Source: Luteimonas kalidii (GTDB taxonomy: Bacteria; Pseudomonadota; Gammaproteobacteria; Xanthomonadales; Xanthomonadaceae). From it: DNA of 64,000 nt. The position numbers were made by a program, and so were the translations under genes. The stretch is from contig NZ_JARXRO010000010.1 of assembly GCF_029887935.1 (NCBI RefSeq), positions 291 to 64,290 on the forward strand, in the 5' to 3' direction. Below the pieces are notes generated by a model. It made no database searches, had not been told where the DNA came from, and saw only the letters and a program-made list of their open reading frames with translations. Shown here piece after piece: positions 44,841-51,530 of this stretch; the stretch's first letter is position 1, and every line of letters begins with the position of its first letter.

Positions 44841-45014
44841 CCGGCGTTCGGGCGACCGCCGCTCCCGCGGCCGCCCACCGCTTCCACCGGCAACGCCCGC
44901 GCACGCAGGACGCACGGTTCCGGCCTCAGGCCGGTTCGCGTCGGCGGACACCGCTATGATCGGTGCCGAGCCCGCGCGCGTGGTTCGCGCGCGCATCGCC
45001 ACCCGGGAGACGCC

Positions 45015-45776
45015 ATGAGCACCGTGACCGCCAATCGCGCGACGTTTCGCCGCATGCACGCCTCCGGGTTCTTCCTGCTGCCCAACGCCTGGGATCGCGG
45101 CAGCGCCGTGCGGCTGGTCGCGCACGGGTTTTCGGCGATCGCCTCCACCAGTTCGGGGGCGGCGTGGGCAGCGGGCAAGCAGGATGGCGAGATGACGTTG
45201 GACGAGGTCCTCGACCACCTGCGGCAGCTGGTCGACGCGGTGCCGGTGCCGGTCAACGCCGATTTCGAGAACGGCTTCGCCGACGCGCCCGACGCGGTCG
45301 CCCGCAACGTCGCGCGCGCGGTGGACACCGGCGTGGCGGCGCTCTCGATCGAGGACTGGTCCGGCAGCGCCATGTACGACACCGCGCTGGCGGTGGAGCG
45401 GCTGCAGGCGGCGCGCGAGGCGATCGACGCCATCGACCCGACGGTGATGCTGGTCGGCCGCAACGAGAACTTCCGCGTGCCCGGCATGCCGGTCGCTGAC
45501 AGCATCGCACGCGCGGTGGCGTACGCCGATGCGGGTGCCGACTGCCTGTTCGTGCCGTTCCTGCTCGACGCCGGCGCGGTCTCCGAACTCGTCGCCGCGG
45601 TGGCGCCGAAGCCGGTGAACGTGGTGCTCGGCGCGTTCGACGCACGCATCGCCGAATTCGCCGCGCTCGGCGTGCGCCGCTGCAGCACGGGTGGTGGCCT
45701 GGCGAAGCAGGCCTGGAATGCGTTCGACGACGCCGCACGCACGCTGAAGCAGTTCGAGGATCAGGCCAACGCCTAG
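45015..45776 (+). CDS. Isocitrate lyase/PEP mutase family protein
   Basis: Barrel enzyme of 253 residues in the ICL/PEP mutase superfamily. It has FFLLPNAWDRGSAVRLVAHG, the Mg-binding segment VNADFENGF, and SIEDWSGSAMYD. It lacks the KKCGH motif of true isocitrate lyase, so it likely acts on another carboxy-acid C-C or C-P bond. No operon partners; a perfect 8-bp hairpin with a CGAA loop (45776-45795) follows the stop. Confidence 0.8.
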   Translation: MSTVTANRATFRRMHASGFFLLPNAWDRGSAVRLVAHGFSAIASTSSGAAWAAGKQDGEMTLDEVLDHLRQLVDAVPVPVNADFENGFADAPDAVARNVARAVDTGVAALSIEDWSGSAMYDTALAVERLQAAREAIDAIDPTVMLVGRNENFRVPGMPVADSIARAVAYADAGADCLFVPFLLDAGAVSELVAAVAPKPVNVVLGAFDARIAEFAALGVRRCSTGGGLAKQAWNAFDDAARTLKQFEDQANA

Positions 45777-45795
45777 CCCGCGACGAATCGCGGGC
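45776..45795 (+). terminator. Hairpin after the ICL/PEP mutase gene
   Basis: GCCCGCGA / TCGCGGGC with a CGAA tetraloop begins on the last base of the stop codon. No T run follows. Candidate terminator between this plus-strand gene and the convergent cupin gene. Confidence 0.45.
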
Positions 45796-45848
45796 CTGGC
45801 GCGCCACCGCGTCGCGATACCGGGCGTGCCGATCGGACTCCGCGCCGG

Positions 45849-46205
45849 CTAGATCAGGACCCGTGCGGCCGCGGTCGCGGGGTCGCCCGTGTTCGGCGTG
45901 CCCTGCGGTTCGATCAGCAGGATGTGCGCCTCTTCGTCCGCCACCGGGCAGTGCTCGACGCCCTTGGGCACCACGTACAGGTCCCCCGGTCCGAGTGCGA
46001 CCTCGCCGTCGCGCAGCAGGATGCGCAGCCGGCCGCTCAGCACCAGGAAGAAATCGTCGGTTTCGTCGTGCCGGTGCCAGTTGAAGGGGCCTTTCGCCTT
46101 CACCACCATCAGGTCGTGGCCGTTGAACTGGCCCACGGTGCGCGGCTGGTAGTGCTCGTGGAAGGTGGACAGCTTCTGGGCGAGGTTGATCGGCGCGGGG
46201 CTCAT
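45849..46205 (-). CDS. Single-domain cupin protein
   Basis: Cupin of 118 residues with the metal-binding motif HRHDETDDFFLVLSG and a second half containing GDLYVVPKGVEHCPVADEE, where the two His of motif 1, a Glu/Asp and the His of motif 2 can bind a metal. Substrate unknown. Downstream of the GNAT gene by 33 bp, likely co-transcribed. Confidence 0.8.
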   Translation of the reverse strand: MSPAPINLAQKLSTFHEHYQPRTVGQFNGHDLMVVKAKGPFNWHRHDETDDFFLVLSGRLRILLRDGEVALGPGDLYVVPKGVEHCPVADEEAHILLIEPQGTPNTGDPATAAARVLI

Positions 46206-46238
46206 CGGCGGGGTCGACTCTTCACGTGGGGAATGGCG

Positions 46239-46787
46239 TCACGGTGTGAGGGCGGAGGATGCGATCGCAACGCCCATGATGGTGTCGTCGTAGTCCTGGC
46301 CGCCCACGCTGAACCGGCGCGTGCCCAGGGCCTGGAAGCCGGCGCGCTGGTAGAAGCCGATCGCGGCGGCGTTGTGCGCATAGACGCCCAGCAGCAGGCG
46401 CCGCGCGCCGCAGTCGGCCGCATGCGCTTTCGCCAGCGAGACCAGGTGACCGCCGAGCCCGCCGCCGCGCCAGCGGTCCAGCAGGTAGATGCGCTTGATC
46501 TCGAGATCGCCGGGCGTGGCATCGGGCAGCGGCAGGTCCGCGGGCGATACGACCATGTAGCCCACCGGCGCGCGGCCCGGTTCGGCTTCGACCAGCCACA
46601 GCGCACAGGCCGGATCGGCCAGCCACGCCCGGTAGCGCGCCGGGGCGTGCGCGTCCGCGCAGTGGGCCACGATGGCGTCGCCGGCCAGCACGCCGGCGAA
46701 GGTCTGCAGGAACGTCGCCTGCCCGACCAGCGCCAGCGCCGCTTCGTCACCGGCCACGCAGCGCCTGATGTTCGTGTCGGACGGCAT
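46239..46787 (-). CDS. GNAT-family N-acetyltransferase
   Basis: Acetyltransferase of 182 residues with the acetyl-CoA loop in RGGGLGGHLVSLAKAHA (motif A) and the preceding strand LEIKRIYLLDRW. The motif B helix NAAAIGFYQRAGFQALGTRRF follows. The ATG at 46787 is preferred over a longer frame that runs through the intergenic region. Substrate is unknown; small-molecule or antibiotic acetylation cannot be told apart. Confidence 0.82.
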   Translation of the reverse strand: MPSDTNIRRCVAGDEAALALVGQATFLQTFAGVLAGDAIVAHCADAHAPARYRAWLADPACALWLVEAEPGRAPVGYMVVSPADLPLPDATPGDLEIKRIYLLDRWRGGGLGGHLVSLAKAHAADCGARRLLLGVYAHNAAAIGFYQRAGFQALGTRRFSVGGQDYDDTIMGVAIASSALTP

Positions 46788-46870
46788 GGGCCTCCCGGTC
46801 GCGGAGCGCACCGCGCGCCTCGCAGGATGATGGATCGCAGCGGACGTTCTACGTGGCGAGGGGCCCGCCA

Positions 46871-47266
46871 TCAAGTCCCGTGCGTCACACGCTGGCGGCG
46901 TGCGTACGCCCCGATCCGGCCGCGGCCGGCCGCCGCGTCGTTCAGGACTGCGGATCGAACTGGAACACCCGCAATTCCTGATCGCATCCGCGCCGCCCAG
47001 TCGACCCCATCCTCGCGCGTGGGCAATTCCAGCACGGTGAATCCCCCGTGCAGCCGCGGCCCCGACGGATACCCGCCCTCGGCCACGGCGCCATCGGCCG
47101 ACACCCGCACCGGCGCCACCTGCTCGTCGATGCCGCCGCCGAACACGTACACTCCGGCGCGCCTGGCCTCATCGATCACAGCGTGCGAATCGCGGACCAC
47201 CGCGTCCCACTCGCCGTCGGGGACGCGCATCGCCACGCTGGGGAAGGAGATCAGGTACTTGGCCAT
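46871..47266 (-). CDS. YCII-family protein with frameshifted C-terminus
   Basis: The start MAKYLISFPSVAMRVPDGEWDAVV and the body (GVYVFGGGIDEQVAPV, GGFTVLELPTREDGVDWAARM) are those of a YCII/DGPF-type protein. At about 46986-46990 the expected ending switches to another frame: CDQELRVFQFDPQS, with a stop at 46942. The current frame instead adds 31 unrelated residues. The expected IA...CRC segment before CDQEL is missing, so a small deletion (about 17 bp by analogy) probably shifted the frame. Possibly non-functional. Confidence 0.6.
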   Translation of the reverse strand: MAKYLISFPSVAMRVPDGEWDAVVRDSHAVIDEARRAGVYVFGGGIDEQVAPVRVSADGAVAEGGYPSGPRLHGGFTVLELPTREDGVDWAARMRSGIAGVPVRSAVLNDAAAGRGRIGAYARRQRVTHGT

Positions 47267-47345
47267 GGCGGGGTCCGGTCGGCGGTGGACGTCGATCCTG
47301 CCAGTGGCAGGCACGTGCAGAAGGCACGCTCAAACTAGCGCCCCG

Positions 47346-47786
47346 CTACGCGTCGCCGTGAACCCGCAGCAGTTCGAGTGTGCGCGGATCCCGCTCGCCG
47401 GCAAAGAAGCGCTCCAGGGCCGCGGCGAAGACGGGTTCGTCCGGATCGGCCAGTGCGAACAGCGTCAGGCAGGACCTGAACTTCAAGGCATCGAGTTCGC
47501 CGAGCACGTCACTTGCGGCCAGGGTGCGGTGCGACAGCATGGCCTGCGCAGCCTCCCGCAGCCGAGGGCCCAGAACAGGGTCGGCCATGTAGGCACGGGC
47601 CTCGGCCAAGTCTGCAATCCCGTAGGCCTCCGAAGTGGCGCTGCGCCCCAGCCCCCTGAGCTGCGGAAACACGAACCAGATCCAGTGCGTGCGTTTTCGC
47701 CCGGCCCGCAACTCACGCAAGGCAGCTGGATAGACATCCGCCTGCGCCTGCCGGAAGCGTTTCAGGGGATCGGTGCCCGGTTTCAC
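47346..47786 (-). CDS. DUF1810 family protein
   Basis: A 146-residue protein with the DUF1810 pattern: FRQAQADVYPAALRELRAGRKRTHWIWFVFPQLRGLG, then SEAYGIADLAEARAYMADP, LGPRLREAAQAML and LDALKFRSCLTLFALA. Function unknown. Starts at a GTG preceded by GGAGAAGG and overlaps the upstream membrane-protein gene by four bases. Confidence 0.85.
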   Translation of the reverse strand: MKPGTDPLKRFRQAQADVYPAALRELRAGRKRTHWIWFVFPQLRGLGRSATSEAYGIADLAEARAYMADPVLGPRLREAAQAMLSHRTLAASDVLGELDALKFRSCLTLFALADPDEPVFAAALERFFAGERDPRTLELLRVHGDA

Positions 47787-48148
47787 GAGCCTTCTCCTCC
47801 TGGTGCTCGTCGCCTTCGCATCTTTCGCCCGGTCGCAGGGCGAGATGCCATCGTCCCGATCGAGCGGTCGGGCCACAGTACTCGCCACAGCCAAGCGATC
47901 GCGAAACCGTACACAAGCCACTGGAGCGCGGCGGCCAGCGCCACGGCACCCGCTGACGGCGATCCACCCGCTGGAAGGCCAGTAAGCGCGAAAAGCACGG
48001 CGGGAAGATTGATGGCCGACGCGACATTCGTGGCGAGCGGTTGGCCAGCGAGCCAGTCGGCGAGCGGTGAGCCGCCCGCCAGCAAGAGCCAGCTGAGCAC
48101 GAGGCCAACCGTAGCGATGCAGCCTGTGCGGATTACCAGTTGCACCAT
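47783..48148 (-). CDS. DUF2938-like small membrane protein
   Basis: Hypothetical 121-residue protein with three hydrophobic segments (IRTGCIATVGLVLSWLLLAGG, LPAVLFALTGLPAG, AGAVALAAALQWLVYGFAIAWLW) and a basic Arg-rich tail. No motif with a known role is seen. Coupled by a four-base overlap to the DUF1810 gene. Confidence 0.55.
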   Translation of the reverse strand: MVQLVIRTGCIATVGLVLSWLLLAGGSPLADWLAGQPLATNVASAINLPAVLFALTGLPAGGSPSAGAVALAAALQWLVYGFAIAWLWRVLWPDRSIGTMASRPATGRKMRRRRAPGGEGS

Positions 48149-48178
48149 GAAAGTCCCTGGGCACCAATAGCCGAGTTG

Positions 48179-48868
48179 CTATACCGCGTCGCCACGCACT
48201 GGCTCTGTACGGTCCTTGCGGATCCGATACAGCCCGTACGCGATGGACACGACGGCGGTAAGACTGGCAGGAAACAGGAGGGCGGAGTACGCGAACGCCT
48301 GGAAGGCGAACGTGCCCGCGACACCACCGCACAGGAATCCGGAGATGACGAGGAAGCAGAGCCGCAGACGTCGCGCATCCACCGGGAGGCCACGCAGCGC
48401 GTGACCGAGGAAGATGCCGAGATCCGTGAACATGCCGGATACGTGCGAAGTGCGAACGACGGTTCCGCTGTAGGTACTCACCATTGCGTTCTGAAGGCCA
48501 ATCGCGCAGGCAGCGGTATACATCCCGTAGGCGCTTTCGTATCCAAGGAGAGGAACCGAGACGAAGAGCAATAGTGATACCAGAAGCAAGGCAGCGCCGT
48601 ACCTGCGGCCGAGCCGCAACGCAGTGTCCTGGATGACGAATCCACTGATCACGGCACCTGCTACGAACGATCCGATCAGCAATGCAAAATGAAGCACTGC
48701 CGACAGATTCAAGGTCGCCAATGCCCCCGCCAGAAGGGACGTGTTGCCGGTGAGGTGGGTGATGGCCTCATGCTTGAAGCCGAGCAACCCAACCACATTG
48801 ACCATGCCCGCGATGAAGGCGAGCGCCCATGCGCCGGCCCATACCCAACGGGGAAGCTTCGATATCAT
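48179..48868 (-). CDS. YoaK-family membrane protein (DUF1275)
   Basis: Membrane protein of 229 residues with about six helices. The DUF1275 signatures are FIAGMVNVVGLLGFKHEAITHLTGN at the N-terminus and GLQNAMVSTYSGTVVRTSHVSGMFTDLG in the middle. Function unknown. Base composition is lower in GC than the flanking genes. The start lies 26 bp from the core site of the attC at 48894, so it may have arrived as an integron cassette, though no attC is visible after it. Confidence 0.85.
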   Translation of the reverse strand: MISKLPRWVWAGAWALAFIAGMVNVVGLLGFKHEAITHLTGNTSLLAGALATLNLSAVLHFALLIGSFVAGAVISGFVIQDTALRLGRRYGAALLLVSLLLFVSVPLLGYESAYGMYTAACAIGLQNAMVSTYSGTVVRTSHVSGMFTDLGIFLGHALRGLPVDARRLRLCFLVISGFLCGGVAGTFAFQAFAYSALLFPASLTAVVSIAYGLYRIRKDRTEPVRGDAV

Positions 48869-48893
48869 TGTGCTTGCGCGACGCGCATCAGCG

Positions 48894-48952
48894 GTCTAAC
48901 ACCTAGATTGAGCCGCGCCGCGAAGCGGCGCGGCTTAAATGAATTGTTAGCC
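48894..48952 (-). mobile_element. attC: Integron attC recombination site 1
   Basis: Core sites GTCTAAC and GTTAGCC bound an imperfect palindrome, TTGAGCCGCGCCGC / GCGGCGCGGCTTAA with a GAA-type loop, one mismatch in the outer stem. This is the structure of an integron attC. It follows the methyltransferase gene in the minus direction, as expected for the 3' end of a gene cassette. Confidence 0.8.
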
Positions 48953-48977
48953 GGCACTCTTCGAAAACTAATTCTTC

Positions 48978-49586
48978 TTATGAATGTGCCAACACCAGCC
49001 ATGTCCAAGTGACTCCCGCTGCCCGATTCTTTTCCTGCACCGACTCAGCTGACCGTCTGGCGAGAATTTTCAAGTTGCCTTGGCAAGCGAGAGCGACTGC
49101 TTCCGACGTGGGCGCGGGGAAGCACTCTCGGTCTGGCAAGCCTAGTCCGTGACGCACTGACATGATGATCCGACCGCATGGTGAAAGAAGTTTAGACAAA
49201 TTCGTCATAGCAACTACGCGCTCCTCGGGCGTGAGATGCTGCCAAACGGCAACAAGCAACACGAGGTCGAACCTCTCACCTTTCTTAAGCATGCGAGTTA
49301 ACAATGGCAGACGGTCGTCAACCCAATGAATTAACGGAGAGGGGTGCAGAAGCATGCCGGCTTTACGGAATTTCTCCACTGGCTCAACCGCAGTCAAGCT
49401 ATGGCCCTGCGAAGCAAGCCAAGCGGCATCGCGGCCTGTACCTGCGCCAATCTCAACGATCCGCGATGGATGCTTGGGCAAGAAGTCTAGTACGTGAGCA
49501 AAAACGTCAGGCGCTGAAATAGCTTCAAACGCAGGGATGAGATGTTCCGCCCCGGCGACGTATCCGCTGATGCTTGTTCGTTCCAT
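48978..49586 (-). CDS. SAM-dependent methyltransferase (gene cassette)
   Basis: Class I methyltransferase of 202 residues with motif I VEIGAGTGRDAAWLASQG, then the acidic strand end LTAVEPVEKF, and the FDLVLLVAVWQHLTPEERVVAM segment. Lies between two attC sites in the same orientation and has clearly lower GC than its neighbours, typical of an integron cassette gene. Substrate is unknown. Confidence 0.82.
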   Translation of the reverse strand: MERTSISGYVAGAEHLIPAFEAISAPDVFAHVLDFLPKHPSRIVEIGAGTGRDAAWLASQGHSLTAVEPVEKFRKAGMLLHPSPLIHWVDDRLPLLTRMLKKGERFDLVLLVAVWQHLTPEERVVAMTNLSKLLSPCGRIIMSVRHGLGLPDRECFPAPTSEAVALACQGNLKILARRSAESVQEKNRAAGVTWTWLVLAHS

Positions 49587-49612
49587 GCGAATGCGACGAC
49601 CTTGCTGCTGCC

Positions 49613-49673
49613 CGCTAACACCTGAGTTAAGCCGTGCCGCGAAGCGGCATCGGGCTTGAATGAATGGTTAGAC
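49613..49673 (-). mobile_element. attC: Integron attC recombination site 2
   Basis: Core sites CGCTAAC (49613) and GTTAGAC (49667) flank TTAAGCCGTGCCGC, a GAA loop and GCGGCATCGGGCTTGAA, an imperfect stem similar to site 1. It marks the junction between the small membrane-protein cassette and the methyltransferase cassette. Confidence 0.78.
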
Positions 49674-49946
49674 GCTGCCGAAGAGTCTGGCAACGCACTT
49701 GTTGCACGCGAAGACAGCAACCACAGCGCCGATGGAACCCACGCCGACGCCTAAGATCACAGCGATGTGCTCGCCAACATCCTGACTTGGTTTCGCGTAC
49801 CAAGCCAGCACGGCAAAAAGGAGAACAATCAGGGAGGAAGCGGCGAGCAGCGCAGGGCGCTTCCAAGATCGAACGGGCATCTCACCCCAGAAGCAGACGA
49901 GGTTGATCGGCCTACAGAACTTGCATGGCGAGGTTTCGCGATCCAT
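49668..49946 (-). CDS. Small two-helix protein with paired cysteines (gene cassette)
   Basis: Unrecognized 92-residue protein. The N-terminus has CKFC followed by a third Cys, then two membrane helices (LLAASSLIVLLFAVLAWYA and IAVILGVGVGSIGAVVAVFA). The C-terminus holds CNKC. The four Cys of the two pairs could bind a metal on one face of the membrane. The start lies 6 bp after a lone GTTAGAC core site (rc of 49952-49958), so it is the first cassette of the array. The stop overlaps attC site 2. Confidence 0.6.
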   Translation of the reverse strand: MDRETSPCKFCRPINLVCFWGEMPVRSWKRPALLAASSLIVLLFAVLAWYAKPSQDVGEHIAVILGVGVGSIGAVVAVFACNKCVARLFGSV

Positions 49947-50332
49947 CACACGTCTAACCACGAATAGACCCCACCTTGGGGCATAAGCCCGCACTTTGCT
50001 CTCGCCCCAAGGCTCCGTCAATCGGCTTCGCTCTGCTGATCAAGCACTTGCAGCCTCGCGAGGCTGATCGCATGTCATCGCGATCGGCGGAATATGCTGC
50101 GACCAGACGGTGTAGCGTGATACGCCGACAATCTCGCCGGCGTATCCAGCAGGCGGCACCTTCGGCAAGGATGGGTTGTTTCGCCGGAATTGAGTCGGCT
50201 CATGCCCATTCTTGCTCCCGATCGGCGCACGCTTCGGATCTCGGCCGGCGTATCTCCACCGGGAAAGGGCCGACATTGCTGGGCGGGCGGGAAGAGGCGA
50301 CCTCACCTCCGATCGCGTTGCTCGTCTCTGCC
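49947..50332. other. Non-coding stretch beside the cassette array
   Basis: Begins with the lone core GTCTAAC (49952-49958), followed by an inverted repeat CCTTGGGGC (49974) / GCCCCAAGG (50004). Another inverted repeat, GATACGCCG (50119) / CGGCGTATC (50138), has a third copy at 50244-50254 (GCCGGCGTATC). No integrase gene, complete attC or convincing protein is seen. It may be a degraded end of an integron. Confidence 0.5.
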
Positions 50333-51523
50333 CTAGCCTGTGGTGGATCGAAACGCGCGCCCGCCCCCAGTTCCCCGAACCGCTCGCCGCCGACGCCACC
50401 ACAGCCACACGCCGGTCACGCACACCAACGCAGTACCAACGCCCGACACGAACACCGCAACCCTGCCCGGCAGCCCGAACGCTTGGCCCGAGTGCAGGGC
50501 GTACTGCCAGACGAACAAGGCATCGCCTGCACTTTCGCCGCGATCGTGACGTTGGCCGCGGAGGCGGCCGTCGTCCATGGCCACGTAGGTCCACAGGCGG
50601 CCCTGCTGGTCGACGTCGCGCGGGTCGAACGTGCGCACGGCGTACGCGCCCACGCGCGGCAGGATGCGCACGCTGTGGATGCGTGCGTCGGGCTGTTGCG
50701 CTTGCACGCGCGCGATGGCCTGGTCGATGTCGATCGTGCGCGGAGTGTCGGGTGCGGGCGGCATGGTCCAGTCCAAGCGTCCGGACACCGGCGACAGCAC
50801 GCCCACTGCGTCGCGACTTGCCTCTGGCCAGGCCAGGGTCACGCCGGTGAGCGACATCACGAAGGTCAGCACCAGCAGCCACATGCCGGGCGCACGGTGG
50901 CGGTCGTGGCGACGACGGCCGCTGCCGGGAGGCCCGGCGAGGCGGAACGCATCGCGCCATGCGGCCAGGCGCGGCAGCGACAGCCACGCCGCCGCCAGAT
51001 GGTCGAGCAGCCACAGCAGCGACACCAGGCCGAACAGCCAGGTGACCACCGGGCCGAGCATCAGGTCGACGTGCAGGCCGTAGAGCACGTCCATCACGTG
51101 GCGGCGATCGAGCGCGAACCGGCCCTGTTCGCGCCAGCCCAGCACGCGACCGTCGTCCGGGTGCGAGAACAACTGGAAGTCGCGTTCGACGCCGCCGCTG
51201 TCTTCGTGCCCCAGCATCCACAGCGTGCGTCCCGGTGCGTGCGGGAACTCGACGATCCACGGCTCGAAACCCGGCAGCGCCTCCTGCGCGCGCGCGATCG
51301 CAAGTTCGAGCGGTGCCGGCGCGTCCGACGTGGCGACGACCTCGCCGGTCGTACGCAGGTCAGGATTGAGCCAGGTGTCGATCTCGTCGTAAAAGGTGAT
51401 CGCGCTGCCGGTCAGTGCGAGCAGCAGCAGCCACAGCGAAGCGCCCAGCCCGAACCAGCGATGCCAGGCCAGCAACGCCAGGCGCGTGCGCACGCGCCAG
51501 CCACCGGGTGCCCGTGCGACCAC
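50333..51523 (-). CDS. PepSY-associated membrane protein (ferric reductase-like)
   Basis: A 396-residue PepSY_TM protein with four or more membrane helices. The opening is LLAWHRWFGLGASLWLLLLALTGSAITFYDEID and the ending HSGQAFGLPGRVAVFVSGVGTALVCVTGVWLWW, with several conserved His. Such proteins accompany iron receptors and are thought to reduce ferric iron or process siderophores at the inner membrane. The GTG at 51523 lies 8 bp after the receptor stop; a GTG at 51493 is an alternative. Confidence 0.82.
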   Translation of the reverse strand: MVARAPGGWRVRTRLALLAWHRWFGLGASLWLLLLALTGSAITFYDEIDTWLNPDLRTTGEVVATSDAPAPLELAIARAQEALPGFEPWIVEFPHAPGRTLWMLGHEDSGGVERDFQLFSHPDDGRVLGWREQGRFALDRRHVMDVLYGLHVDLMLGPVVTWLFGLVSLLWLLDHLAAAWLSLPRLAAWRDAFRLAGPPGSGRRRHDRHRAPGMWLLVLTFVMSLTGVTLAWPEASRDAVGVLSPVSGRLDWTMPPAPDTPRTIDIDQAIARVQAQQPDARIHSVRILPRVGAYAVRTFDPRDVDQQGRLWTYVAMDDGRLRGQRHDRGESAGDALFVWQYALHSGQAFGLPGRVAVFVSGVGTALVCVTGVWLWWRRRRAVRGTGGGRAFRSTTG

Positions 51524-51530
51524 GCGAGGC

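Noticed and set aside
48149-48178. attC after the DUF1275 gene
   Set aside because: The 30 bp between DUF1275 and the next gene contain neither core site nor stem.
49952-50012. Third attC site
   Set aside because: Only one core (GTCTAAC) is present; no partner core follows within the usual length, and the adjacent hairpin does not match an attC stem.
50040-50330. Minus-strand reading frame between the cassettes and the PepSY gene
   Set aside because: The frame continues as a shadow of the PepSY gene. The free part has no recognizable domain or ribosome-binding site, although its composition is not clearly non-coding.
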